A stretch of 64,000 nucleotides of DNA from CBDCFV01 sp963664625 (GCA_963664625.1 OY761541.1:62001-126000), one strand, 5' to 3'. Numbered from the stretch's first letter, positions 8,219 through 16,732 are shown. The notes: generated by a model from the letters alone, not told the origin. Program-made: numbers and translations.

Positions 8219-8995
8219 TTATAAGGCCCTTCCCCTCCTGGCAATAAACTCCGGAAAAGCCTGCTCCACACCGTAGCCCTTCACCACGTTGGTGGTGTAA
8301 TCGCGCTCGTTCTCCCACATCTGCCGCATGTCCGCAGCCTTGTCCTGAAGCAGTATCTGCTTGATGCCAATCACCGACTCCGGGCGGTGGCTCGCTATGG
8401 TGGACGCAATCTCCAAGGTCTTGGCCCGCAACTCCGACGATGGGACAAGGTGGTTCAACAACCCCACCCGGTAGGCCTCCTCCGCCTCTACCACGCGCCC
8501 AGTGAACAGGAACTCCTTGGCCGTGGGCCAACCCACCTGGTTGGTCAACGTCCAAGTGCTGTTGATGCGCCCGTAGGCCACCGCCAGAAACCGGAACCTG
8601 GTGTTCTCACATCCCACCCGCATGTCCAAGCACGACGCCAGTACCGCGCCTCCTCCGTAAGCCAACCCGTTCATCATTCCGATTACCGGCTTGGGCGAGG
8701 CCGCAATTTCGTACATCTGCTGGCTGTACCGGGCGGAATTGGCTTCCCGCTGTTCCTCTGTAAGCTCCACCGCGTCTACCCGTTGTTCATGGATGTCGCC
8801 GCCAGCGGAAAAAGCTCGCTCCCCGGCCCCGGTCACGACGATGCACCCAACCTCGTCATTGGCGTTGGCTTCCGTCACCGCGTGGTATAACTCGTCGTTC
8901 AACCTGTGGTTCATCGCGTTCAGGACCTCTGGGCGGTTCATCGTAATAACCGCCACCCGGTCCTCTATCGCTGCCAGAATATGCTCATAGTCCAT
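8219..8995 (-). CDS. Enoyl-CoA hydratase/isomerase family protein
   Basis: Crotonase-fold enzyme acting on acyl-CoA thioesters. ATG at 8995 (MDYEHILAAIEDRVAVITMNRPEVLNAMN) is chosen because GGAGGG lies upstream at good spacing; the frame also allows a start at 9040. The oxyanion-hole segments are AFSAGGDIHEQR and MNGLAYGGGAVLAS. The usual catalytic glutamates of the hydratase are not obvious in the middle region, so an isomerase, hydrolase or other crotonase reaction is possible. It is convergent with the methylase gene (8 bp apart), which marks the right edge of the restriction-modification insertion. Confidence 0.9.
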   Translation of the reverse strand: MDYEHILAAIEDRVAVITMNRPEVLNAMNHRLNDELYHAVTEANANDEVGCIVVTGAGERAFSAGGDIHEQRVDAVELTEEQREANSARYSQQMYEIAASPKPVIGMMNGLAYGGGAVLASCLDMRVGCENTRFRFLAVAYGRINSTWTLTNQVGWPTAKEFLFTGRVVEAEEAYRVGLLNHLVPSSELRAKTLEIASTIASHRPESVIGIKQILLQDKAADMRQMWENERDYTTNVVKGYGVEQAFPEFIARRGRAL

Positions 8996-9060
8996 GTGGT
9001 CCAACCCTCCACTGGCAACGGCTGGCAACCAGCCGGCCACCGTTAACGTCGTGTCCTGGA

Positions 9061-9273
9061 TTACCCTACGAATTTCAAGATCACGTTCAATGCCGCCAGT
9101 CCAACTCCGATGACGCCGATGACCAAGCGCAAGTTACGTATCTCTCCCCGTAATTCGGCAAAGTCAGCCTTAGTGGCGTAATACTGCAATTCACGGCTGA
9201 AGCTCATTTGAAGTGCCGACCGGAGGTCTGCTATATCTCGAAACGTAGCGGGGCGTTCGTCTATCGTTGCCAT
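9061..9273 (-). CDS. Small membrane-anchored hypothetical protein
   Basis: A 70-residue protein with a charged N-terminal half likely to form a helix or coiled coil (TKADFAELRGEIRNLR) and one C-terminal transmembrane segment (VIGVIGVGLAALNVILKFVG). The layout resembles small tail-anchored proteins of the XhlA or DUF1640 kind, but I cannot place it in a family. GAGAGGG lies just upstream of the ATG. It is divergent from the TPP enzyme gene and could share an intergenic control region with it. Confidence 0.55.
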   Translation of the reverse strand: MATIDERPATFRDIADLRSALQMSFSRELQYYATKADFAELRGEIRNLRLVIGVIGVGLAALNVILKFVG

Positions 9274-9477
9274 CGTTCCCTCTCGCCCTTACTTGGGCCT
9301 CTAGCATATCATTGCTTGTAACTTACTTGTACTCTTGCGGTGTCGCAAATGGCCTCTCTCCGGCAAGCCTCAATTTACCTCGTCATAACCCCCTGTGGTA
9401 CACTCGTTGTAACATCCCGTAGAACATCAATGGGAATCCACCAATAGCCTTTCCCGGCCCGCCAGGAGGTGCCCTAA

Positions 9478-11172
9478 GTGCCCGACCCGACAAAAGCCGG
9501 CGAAGCCGTCATCGAGTTGCTCCGACAGGAGGGCGTTTCCCACATTTTCGGGATAGTCGGCTCCTCTTTCCTCGACATCCTTGATCCGCTCTATGACCGG
9601 GACGACGTAAGCTTCATCGGCGTTCGCCATGAGCAGGGGGCGGCCTTGATGGCCGACGGTTTCAGCCGCATATCAGGCACTCCCAGCGTGTGCCTCGCCA
9701 CCAACGGCCCCGGCGTCCTGAACCTCACCTACGGCATCGGCTCAGCCTACGTGGCCCATTCGCCGGTGGTGGTGTTGGCCCCCTCGGCATCCAGGGAGCA
9801 CCAGTACCGGGACTCCACCCAGGAGTTCGACCAGATCGCCCTGTTCAAACCCATCACCAAGGCTGCCTTTCCCATCAACAAGATCGAAAGGCTGCCCGAC
9901 GCCTTGCGTCACGCCTTCCGCGTCGCCACCTCCGGCAAGATGGGACCGGTATTGCTGGACATACCTAGGGACCTGCTGCCCGGCGGCGAGGTGGACTTGG
10001 AGCTACTGCCTCCCGACACCTACCGCTCCGGTCAGACCCGTAACCGGGGCGACCGAGACCTCATCGACAAGGCCGTTACCCAACTGCTGGCGGCGGAGCG
10101 TCCCGTCATCCTGGCCGGCGGCGGCGTCCAGTGGAGCAATGCTGCCGACGAGGTAGGCGAAGTCGCCCGGCTCATCGGCGCTGCTATCGTCACTTCCTAT
10201 GGCCGTGCCGACGCCGTTCCCAGCAACCACTCCCACTTCCTGGGCCACTTGGGACGGTTGGGGTCGGTGGAGGGCATAGAGGCCGTCCGCCAAGCCGACG
10301 TCATCCTCGCCGTCGGCACCCGGCTGGGCCAGTCCACCACCTTCTATGACAACCGCTTCATTCCCGCCGACGCACGCATCATCCAGATTGAGGTAGACCC
10401 GGAGGAGTTGGGACGTAACTACCCCTTGGCCGTGGGCATCGAGGGCGACGCCAAGGCTGTCATGGAGGGATTGCTTGAGCAACTCCGGCAGGTCGAACCG
10501 CGGCCCAACCGGCAGTGGGTCGGTGAAATCGAAGACTGGCGCGCCCGCCGATCCCAGCGGCTGGAGGACGAAGGCAGGCTGAACGACCTGCCGATGAAGC
10601 CCCAGAGAGTGTATGCCGAACTGCGGCGGGTGATGCCCGAAGACGCCATCATCGCTTTGGACGCCGGCCTCGCTCCCAACTTCGGCCAGGACCGCTTGGA
10701 CTTCTACCATCCCCACAGCCTTATGACGTCCCTGGACCTCGGCGGGTTGGGGTTCAGCTTCCCCGCCTCATTGGGAGCCAAGTTCGCCGCTCCGGACCGG
10801 CCCGTAGTCAACTTCAACGGCGATGGCGGCTTCCTGTTCAACGCCCAGGAGTTCGAGACCGCCGTGCGCTACGGCCTCAAGGTCGTCACGGTCATAATGA
10901 ACAACAACTGCTGGGGTTCGGAGAAAGCCTACCAGCGTTACGCCTTCAACGAGCGTTACGTTGGCGCCGACACCAATAACCCTCGTTTCGACGCCTACGC
11001 CGAACTCTTCGGCGGCAAGGGTTTCTATGTGGAGCGCCCCGAGGACATCGGGGACGCCTTCCTCGAAGCCTTGAACGCCGACGGCCCAAGCATCATCGAA
11101 ATTCCCACCGACCCCGACGAAATGCCCCGGCCGGCCCGCCTGTCCGATGTGCAAGCCAATCCAGGCCGTTAG
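9478..11172 (+). CDS. TPP-dependent enzyme, acetolactate synthase superfamily, Xsc-like
   Basis: A 564-residue three-domain thiamine pyrophosphate enzyme. The start is GTG at 9478, preceded by AGGAGGT at ideal spacing. The N-terminal domain has the activating Glu in GVRHEQGAALMADGFSR and NGPGVLNLTYG. The C-terminal TPP motif runs from FNGDGGFLFNAQEFETA to NNNCWGSEKAYQ. Several details resemble sulfoacetaldehyde acetyltransferase more than acetolactate synthase: FGIVGSSFLDILD, TQEFDQIALF, WGSEKAYQ and YVGADTNNP. Xsc releases sulfite and acetyl phosphate from sulfoacetaldehyde. The exact reaction cannot be fixed by reading; acetolactate synthase-like, oxalyl-CoA decarboxylase-like and benzoylformate decarboxylase-like roles remain open. 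Confidence 0.85.
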   Translation: MPDPTKAGEAVIELLRQEGVSHIFGIVGSSFLDILDPLYDRDDVSFIGVRHEQGAALMADGFSRISGTPSVCLATNGPGVLNLTYGIGSAYVAHSPVVVLAPSASREHQYRDSTQEFDQIALFKPITKAAFPINKIERLPDALRHAFRVATSGKMGPVLLDIPRDLLPGGEVDLELLPPDTYRSGQTRNRGDRDLIDKAVTQLLAAERPVILAGGGVQWSNAADEVGEVARLIGAAIVTSYGRADAVPSNHSHFLGHLGRLGSVEGIEAVRQADVILAVGTRLGQSTTFYDNRFIPADARIIQIEVDPEELGRNYPLAVGIEGDAKAVMEGLLEQLRQVEPRPNRQWVGEIEDWRARRSQRLEDEGRLNDLPMKPQRVYAELRRVMPEDAIIALDAGLAPNFGQDRLDFYHPHSLMTSLDLGGLGFSFPASLGAKFAAPDRPVVNFNGDGGFLFNAQEFETAVRYGLKVVTVIMNNNCWGSEKAYQRYAFNERYVGADTNNPRFDAYAELFGGKGFYVERPEDIGDAFLEALNADGPSIIEIPTDPDEMPRPARLSDVQANPGR

Positions 11173-11252
11173 ACTTAGAAAACTATCCCAAACCATGATG
11201 CTTTACCCAAAACCCAACCCGCCATTTCCCGCAAAGGTTAGCCCACCTAGCC

Positions 11253-11280
11253 CGTCATTCCCGCGAAGGCGGGAATCCAT
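11253..11280. repeat. REP-like hairpin repeat, family A
   Basis: Palindrome ATTCCCGC-GAAG-GCGGGAAT within a CGTCATTCCCGC...GGGAATCCAT unit. It is one of about eleven copies in the window, always intergenic. It is preceded at 11175 by TTAGAAAACTAT, an arm also seen next to copies at 21.5 and 52.5 kb. Confidence 0.85.
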
Positions 11281-11305
11281 ACCTACCAGTATGATGGAGG
11301 ACCAC

Positions 11306-12064
11306 TTGACCAGCCAATTGACCATCGGAGTAATCGGCGATTTCAACCCTGAGTTGGAATCGCACCACGCCACCAACAACGCGCTGCAACACTCTGCCGT
11401 TAACGTCGGCGCGTCCGTAGACGTAAAGTGGCTCCCCACGGCATCATTTATCGACCTTGGCTGCCCGCAGGCAATCCAGGGCGCCGACGCACTTTTGGCA
11501 TCGCCCGGCGGCCCCTACCGGAGTCACCGCGGCGTCCAGGAAGCTATTCGCTTTGCCAGGGAGCGCGGGATACCTTTTCTGGGCACTTGAAACGGCTTTC
11601 AACATGCTCTGTTAGAGTATGCGAGGAACGTCGCAGGAATGGAGGCGACGGCCCACGGAGAAGATGATCCTGAGCAGTCAGTGGCGTTAATCGCCCCGGT
11701 CTCGTGCCCGGTGCCGGACAGGGCTCCCGGAGCCCGCGCCCTGACCGGCTTCCTGAAGATTCACGTCACACCCGGCAGCTTGGCGCACCGCATCTATGGC
11801 GCTCTGGCGGTCGAAGAGAGCTATTCCTGCAACTTCGAGTTGAACCCGATATATGAGTCATCAATCACGGTCGACGGCCTGGAGGTCTCCGGCCGGGGAG
11901 ACAACGGAGAAGCCCGCATCCTGGAACTGACTGGTCACCCGTTCTTCTTCGCAACCCTGTTCCGCCCGCAGCTTGCGTCGTCGGAGGAGCGGCCCCATCC
12001 CCTGATAACTGCTTACCTGAGCGCGGCGTTGAAGGCAAAAACAGCCGGCGCCACCCTCGCATAG
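11306..12064 (+). CDS. CTP synthase C-terminal-like glutamine amidotransferase, probable selenoprotein (in-frame TGA at 11588-11590)
   Basis: Reading straight through one TGA gives a 252-residue class I amidotransferase. The TTG start at 11306 has GGAGG 5 bp upstream. The TGA is codon 95 and falls exactly where the catalytic cysteine belongs: IPFLGT-(TGA)-NGFQHALLEYARNV, against the usual GTCGGFQH. The frame is unbroken on both sides, with ASPGGPYRS before and GHPFFFATLF near the end. A hairpin of the bacterial SECIS type begins 12 nt after the TGA. A family annotated in databases as CTP synthase C-terminal region-related (seleno)protein exists, which supports selenocysteine. The usual FHPE catalytic pair reads FRPQ here, so the activity is uncertain. 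The alternatives are a nonsense mutation or a sequencing error. Confidence 0.8.
11603..11621 (+). promoter_or_regulatory. Candidate bacterial SECIS hairpin
   Basis: CATGCTCT (11603-11610), loop GTT, AGAGTATG (11614-11621): eight continuous pairs including one G-U. The stem starts 12 nt after the TGA and the apical loop starts with G, 21 nt after the TGA. This agrees with the known spacing and the loop-guanine rule for SelB-dependent elements in bacteria. It lies within the coding frame, as bacterial SECIS elements do. Confidence 0.65.
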
Positions 12065-12118
12065 CCTAAGAAAAGGCATCGTAGGATACGGGCAATGCGA
12101 CACAAGGATTCATAGCAA

Positions 12119-12469
12119 ATGGCGATGGAAGAAGTGGTCTTACCCGTGGAAATAGCCTTGGACGGCAACGCCATAATCATCCTGTGGGACGACGGTCACC
12201 GTAGCGTCTACCCCCATCGGTTTCTCCGGCTCCGTTGCCAGTGCGCCACTTGCGTCGACGAGATGACCGGCAACCCTAGGCTGGACCCGGACACCGTGCC
12301 GCAGGACGTTATGGCGGTGGACTACCTGCCCGTGGGCAATTATGCCTACCAGTTCCTTTGGAGCGACACCCATTACACCGGCATCTACCCCTTCCGGTTC
12401 CTGCGCTCCATCTGCACCTGTATCCAGTGCAACGCCGCCAGGGCGGGCGCAGAGGAGTCCGCTACCTAG
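12119..12469 (+). CDS. DUF971 domain protein
   Basis: A 116-residue protein of the DUF971 family, which is the N-terminal domain of gamma-butyrobetaine hydroxylases and also occurs alone, often near Mrp-type iron-sulfur scaffold genes. Seen: IIILWDDGHRSVYPHRFLRLRCQCATC, then the second lobe YQFLWSDTHYTGIYPFRFLRSICTCIQC. Each half ends in a CxCxxC motif that could bind zinc or a cluster. It starts 54 bp after the selenoprotein candidate on the same strand and may be co-transcribed. The role is unknown. Confidence 0.8.
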   Translation: MAMEEVVLPVEIALDGNAIIILWDDGHRSVYPHRFLRLRCQCATCVDEMTGNPRLDPDTVPQDVMAVDYLPVGNYAYQFLWSDTHYTGIYPFRFLRSICTCIQCNAARAGAEESAT

Positions 12470-12519
12470 CCCGGTCCATTTCTGGCGTGGGAAGCAGGCG
12501 ACCAAGACCTGTGTTTTCA

Positions 12520-12548
12520 CGTCATTCCCGCCTGCGCGGGAATCCATA
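12520..12548. repeat. REP-like hairpin repeat, family A
   Basis: CGTCATTCCCGCCTGCGCGGGAATCCATA. The same outer stem as the other copies with a changed loop; it lies between the DUF971 gene and the convergent zinc-ribbon gene, where it could act as a transcription end. Confidence 0.8.
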
Positions 12549-12586
12549 CATTTCTAAAGGGGGAAAACGTGACCGGTCGATGTCAT

Positions 12587-12835
12587 TCAGGAATTCTGGC
12601 TGTCGCCAGAAGCCGTCGATGAAGCGCTCCGGCTGTGCGAGCGAAAGGGCTTGGTCTTGGTGGGCTTGAGGTGGGGCGCGGTGAAAGAATTGGACTTGAA
12701 GGAGAATGTGGAGAGTTGCCGTTGACCGGGCTGGCCGCACGTCCCGCATGGAACGGCGTCGTTCATTCTGGAAACGGGCAGAATCGTCTCGAATTCCGCG
12801 TCGCACTCGGAGCAATAAAACTCGTAAATAGGCAT
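12587..12835 (-). CDS. FmdB-family zinc ribbon protein
   Basis: An 82-residue protein starting MPIYEFYCSECDAEFE, the hallmark of FmdB/CxxC_CXXC_SSSS regulatory proteins. A second zinc knuckle CGTCGQPGQRQLSTFSFKSN follows, then a basic, serine-rich disordered tail. The ATG at 12835 has AGGAG upstream, so the longer frame from 12880 is not used. The family is small zinc ribbons with poorly defined, possibly regulatory, roles. Confidence 0.88.
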   Translation of the reverse strand: MPIYEFYCSECDAEFETILPVSRMNDAVPCGTCGQPGQRQLSTFSFKSNSFTAPHLKPTKTKPFRSHSRSASSTASGDSQNS

Positions 12836-13039
12836 CCTTGACTCCTGCTGGCAGGTCTTTGTTGGTCGCCTGCTTCCCAACTCAGAATCAGACGCATCAA
12901 CCCGTCTGTCGATGGGATACGGCTTTGTCGAACCAGAATATCATCCATGCAACAGGCGGGCAAACTCGCCCGTGGGTAAGTAAAAGCGGAGAGAGTGTCG
13001 AGATTATCTGAATCAGGATGCTCAACGCACTACCCAACC

Positions 13040-13066
13040 CGTCATTCCCGCGAAGGCGGGAATCCA
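13040..13066. repeat. REP-like hairpin repeat, family A
   Basis: CGTCATTCCCGCGAAGGCGGGAATCCA upstream of the FAD oxidoreductase gene; stem ATTCCCGC/GCGGGAAT. Confidence 0.85.
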
Positions 13067-13104
13067 GGGCTTCGGTCCAAATAACGTGAGACGAGGTTGA
13101 ACAC

Positions 13105-14235
13105 ATGTCGGAAACCAGCGATGTTGTCATAGTCGGCGGAGGAGTGGCCGGTTGCGCGGTCGCCTATTATCTCGGCTTGGCCGGAGTCAAGTCCACCATC
13201 ATCGAACGGGAGGGGCTAGGGACGCAGGCCTCCGGGTACTCTGCCGGCGGCTTGAACCCACTGCAAGGATTGGGCATTCCCGGCCCATTGAGCGACTTGT
13301 CTAACGAGTCCTACCGTATGCACCTGGACCTGTGGGATGTGCTTAAGGAACAGACCGGAATCGACTACGAAGGGCACATCGTCTCCTTACTACAGGTTGC
13401 GTTCGACGAGACCGAAGCATCAGGCCTGGAAGACACTATAGAAGCATTCTCCGACGCAGACGGGTTCGACGCCCACCGGCTGGACCCCGACGAAGTGTCT
13501 GACCTGGAGCCGAGAATAGGCCCTGGAGTGGTTGCCGGCGTCTACGCCAGAGGCAATGCTTCCATTGACAGCTACAAGTACACTCTCGCCCTCGGACAAG
13601 CGGCGGAACAGATGGGCGCTCGCGTCCGATTTGGCACGGTGCGCCTGCTGGAACGGGACCACGGGCGTATTACTGCGGTTGTGCTGAATGACGGCATCGT
13701 TCACTGCGGCCAGGTTGTTCTTGCCATGGGTCCCTGGTCGCGGCAGGCAGAACCGTGGCTGGACACCTACATCCCAGTGGACCCGCTCAAGGGGGAAATC
13801 CTCCGGTTGCGGTTGCCCGGGCCTGCGTTGGCCCACAATATTTCCGGGGGCGGCGGTTCGCTTTACTCCAAGCCCGACGGTTTGGTGTGGTCCGCCGCGA
13901 CGGAGGAGTGGCGCGGATTCGACAAGGAGACCAGCGAGTCGGCCCGCCTGTCCCTCCTGGAGAGAGCGACAAGGCTGGTACCCGATGTGGCAAACGCCGC
14001 CATCGTCCAGCAAACGGCCTGCTTGCGCCCCGTCACCCCCGACTGGCTGCCCTGCATCGGGAAATTGCCGGAGTGGGAAAACGTCTACTTGGCAACCGGC
14101 GCCGGCAAGAAGGGAGTCCTTTTGAGCCCCGGCATCGGCAAGGCCGTCGCCGACCTCATGGTGGACGGCGAGACCGGGCTCTCTATCGAAGGGTTCAGTC
14201 CCTCGCGGTTCGACCCCATGCCCTCAATGGATTGA
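13105..14235 (+). CDS. FAD-dependent oxidoreductase, DAO (glycine/D-amino acid oxidase) family
   Basis: A 376-residue flavoprotein. The N-terminal Rossmann motif is VVIVGGGVAGCAVAYYLGLAGVKSTIIER (FAD ADP-binding site at residues 6-35). The substrate-domain elements DPLKGEILRLRLPG and LACLRPVTPDWLPCIG match the family, and ATGAGKKGVLLSPGIGKAVADLM is the closing FAD-binding block. It probably oxidises an amine or amino acid with release of an imine; the substrate is unknown. There is no signal peptide. GAGGTTGA precedes the ATG. Confidence 0.9.
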   Translation: MSETSDVVIVGGGVAGCAVAYYLGLAGVKSTIIEREGLGTQASGYSAGGLNPLQGLGIPGPLSDLSNESYRMHLDLWDVLKEQTGIDYEGHIVSLLQVAFDETEASGLEDTIEAFSDADGFDAHRLDPDEVSDLEPRIGPGVVAGVYARGNASIDSYKYTLALGQAAEQMGARVRFGTVRLLERDHGRITAVVLNDGIVHCGQVVLAMGPWSRQAEPWLDTYIPVDPLKGEILRLRLPGPALAHNISGGGGSLYSKPDGLVWSAATEEWRGFDKETSESARLSLLERATRLVPDVANAAIVQQTACLRPVTPDWLPCIGKLPEWENVYLATGAGKKGVLLSPGIGKAVADLMVDGETGLSIEGFSPSRFDPMPSMD

Positions 14236-14300
14236 AGCGGCGCACTTCCGGCTTCATTGGCGGCAGCGTTCCGTTTCGGGTGGTTTAGACCGCTAGACTT

Positions 14301-14330
14301 GTAGGGGCAGCCCTTGTGGCTGCCCTGGCT
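14301..14330. repeat. Hairpin repeat, family B
   Basis: GTAGGGGCAGCCCTTGTGGC followed by TGCCC. The stem GGGCAGCC/GGCTGCCC encloses CTTGT. A second copy at 16733-16760 has the paired change GGGCAACC/GGTTGCCC, so base pairing is conserved. Confidence 0.8.
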
Positions 14331-14415
14331 TCACACGTCAATTGACGTTTTGGATGCAATCATGGCTTCCCGCGTGTTAAACTTCCGCTAAGCCCAGGAA
14401 CAAGGGGGGACTGGT

Positions 14416-16614
14416 TTGCTGCGCATCTACAATACGCTGACCAAGAGGACCGAGGAGATTCAGCCCATCAAGCCCGGCTCAGTAAGCATGTACACTTGCG
14501 GGCCTACGGTCTACCGAGACGCCCACATAGGGAATCTGAGGACCTACCTGATGGCGGACTGGATCCGCCGCGTGATCGAAGCGTCCGGCCATACCGTCTA
14601 TCACGTCAAGAACATCACCGACGTGGGGCACATGCGCCAGGAACTCGTCGAGTCCGGGGGTGACAAGGTTATCCTCGCCGCCATGGAAGAGGGCCGCACC
14701 GTCCAGGATATAACCCAGTATTACGCCGGTATTTTCCACCGCGACGAACAGCGTATTAACATCCTCCCTGCTCACGAGTTCCCTTGGGCCACCGACCACA
14801 TCACCGAAATGGTGGATATTGTCGAGCGCTTGGTGGCCAACGGCTACGCCTACGAGCGCAACGGCAACGTCTACTTCGACGTGCCGCGGTTCCAGGACTA
14901 CGGCAAGCTTTCCCGCAACACCGGCGTCGACCTGCTCGAGGGCGTCCGGGCTGAAGCGGACCCCCTTAAGCATGACCCAAGGGACTTCACCCTCTGGAAG
15001 GCAGCCGAGCCGGGCAGGGACTTGAAGTGGCCCAGCCCCTGGGGCGACGGCTTCCCCGGTTGGCACATCGAATGTTCCGCGATGGCCAGCAAGTACTTGG
15101 GAGAGGAGTTCGACATCCACACCGGCGGCGTGGACAATATTTTCCCCCATCACGAAGACGAGATCGCCCAGAGCGAGGCCGCGTTCGGTAGACCCCACGT
15201 CCGGTACTGGGTCCACGCCCAGCATCTATTGGCCGACGGGGCTAAAATGGCCAAGTCGTCCGGCAACGTGTTTCTTATCGACGAGTTGATCTCCAGGGGC
15301 TTCGACCCCTTGGCTTTCCGCTATCTCTGCTTGACCGTCCGGTACCGTCACCGGATGAACTTCACTTTCAACTCGTTGAAAGCGTCCGAAAAGGCTCTTA
15401 CCAACCTGCGCGACCGCATCTGGCTCTGGAATAACCTGCCGCCCATGGCTGAATTGCCGTCAGAAACCGAGGAGTGGCGCCGACGGTTCTGGGACGCCGT
15501 GGAAAACGACCTGGACATGCCCGGAGCCTTGGCCCTTACTTGGGACCTGGTGCGTTCCGAATTGCCCGGACAAGCCAAGCTCGACCTCCTCCTGGATTTC
15601 GACCGCATCTACGGTCTTGACTTGGACCAAGTGCCACAGCAATACCAGTTGCCCGAACCCGTCGCCGTCACTGTTGGCCAGCGCGGCGGACTTCGCCGGC
15701 AGGCCGACTACACCGCTGCCGACGCCTTGCGGTCCGACATTGTGGCTCAAGGGTATTTGTTGGAAGACACCGCCGATGCGTCGCGGGTGCGGCCCAAGAC
15801 CGCGTTGGAACAGCAATTGGAACGCTGGACCGCCGTATCATCCTCCAGGGAAGTGGAATCGTTGCTGGACCGTCCTTCCAAGTACGACTTTACCTTCATC
15901 CTCAACGCCTACGGCTACCGGGACGACGTGGAGCGGTGCGTTGCCAGTATGCTCCGGCACACCGGCGACTACTCCAGCGAGATTATAGTGATCGACAACG
16001 GTTCTACCGACGGCACTGCCGAGTGGCTTGAGGAGTTTCAGGCTGGCCATGAGCGCGTCCGGGTCATCCACTGCGACCACAACATCGGCGACGCCGCCGG
16101 CAAGAACATCGGCATCAAGCAAAGCTTGGGCGATAACATCATCATTATGGACGGCTCCGCTGAAATCGTGGGCAACCTTCTTGGCCCGGTCCGGGGACGA
16201 CTGGCGGAGGAGTCGGTGGGCATTTTCGGCCCTTATGGACTATCGACCGACGATTTGCAGCACTTCCATGAGGAGGTGGACCAAGGAGAAGCCGACGCCA
16301 TGCAAGCTTACTGCATGGCCTTCCGCCGCAGCGCCGTCAACGGCGTGGGCTTGATGCGGGAATGCTTCAGGTTCTACCGCAACCTCGATATCGACTACTG
16401 CTTCCAGTTCAAGGATAAAGGCTTTCGGATCGTCGCTGACAGCTCGCTGCCCTTGGTCCGTCACGAACACCGGCAATGGACCGAGTTGGACGACAATCAG
16501 CGGGACGAGTTGAGCCGTAAGAACTTTGGCCGCTTCCTGCGCCGATGGGGTCAACGACCGGACCTGTTGATTACGGCCGACGCCCGGGGGTTCCAGGACG
16601 GTTTCCATCGCTGA
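14416..16614 (+). CDS. cysS: Cysteinyl-tRNA synthetase fused to a C-terminal family 2 glycosyltransferase domain
   Basis: Residues 1 to about 480 are a class I CysRS. It has YTCGPTVY with zinc ligand Cys28, AHIGN (36-40) as the HIGH motif, WHIEC with Cys220, HHEDE (245-249), and KMAKS (277-281) as KMSKS. Residues from about 489 to 732 are an unrelated GT2 domain: FTFILNAYGYRDDVERCVASML, IIVIDNGSTDGTAEWL (Asp527, Asp532), then a DIDYCFQFKDKGFRI-like acceptor region. No stop or frameshift separates the parts, and there is no start with a ribosome site at the junction. A TTG start follows AAGGGGGGA. CysRS is normally about 460 residues, so the extra domain is striking. The first part charges tRNA-Cys; the job of the second is unknown. 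Confidence 0.93.
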   Translation: MLRIYNTLTKRTEEIQPIKPGSVSMYTCGPTVYRDAHIGNLRTYLMADWIRRVIEASGHTVYHVKNITDVGHMRQELVESGGDKVILAAMEEGRTVQDITQYYAGIFHRDEQRINILPAHEFPWATDHITEMVDIVERLVANGYAYERNGNVYFDVPRFQDYGKLSRNTGVDLLEGVRAEADPLKHDPRDFTLWKAAEPGRDLKWPSPWGDGFPGWHIECSAMASKYLGEEFDIHTGGVDNIFPHHEDEIAQSEAAFGRPHVRYWVHAQHLLADGAKMAKSSGNVFLIDELISRGFDPLAFRYLCLTVRYRHRMNFTFNSLKASEKALTNLRDRIWLWNNLPPMAELPSETEEWRRRFWDAVENDLDMPGALALTWDLVRSELPGQAKLDLLLDFDRIYGLDLDQVPQQYQLPEPVAVTVGQRGGLRRQADYTAADALRSDIVAQGYLLEDTADASRVRPKTALEQQLERWTAVSSSREVESLLDRPSKYDFTFILNAYGYRDDVERCVASMLRHTGDYSSEIIVIDNGSTDGTAEWLEEFQAGHERVRVIHCDHNIGDAAGKNIGIKQSLGDNIIIMDGSAEIVGNLLGPVRGRLAEESVGIFGPYGLSTDDLQHFHEEVDQGEADAMQAYCMAFRRSAVNGVGLMRECFRFYRNLDIDYCFQFKDKGFRIVADSSLPLVRHEHRQWTELDDNQRDELSRKNFGRFLRRWGQRPDLLITADARGFQDGFHR

Positions 16615-16689
16615 ACAGTCCGGGCCACCTTAGTGGTGCGAAATCTTTGTAGTGATGGGTAGCCGTGCTTGCAGTGGTTTCATGCTATA

Positions 16690-16716
16690 TGGGCGTCCAC
16701 AAGGGACGTTCCTACG
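16690..16716. repeat. Hairpin repeat, family B (inverted, diverged)
   Basis: GGGCGTCCACAAGGGACGTTCCTAC is the reverse orientation of the GTAGG...CTTGT...CCC unit, with its own matched stem GCGTCC/GGACGT. Confidence 0.65.
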
Positions 16717-16732
16717 GTACATTCCTCGGCAG

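Noticed and set aside
11253..11280. CRISPR array from the recurring ATTCCCGC units
   Set aside because: Copies are kilobases apart with no regular spacers and no cas genes; they are palindromic intergenic repeats.
11291..12064. Two separate genes or a plain frameshifted pseudogene in the amidotransferase region
   Set aside because: Both pieces are in the same frame, the only interruption is one TGA exactly at the nucleophile codon, and the rest of the protein is intact.
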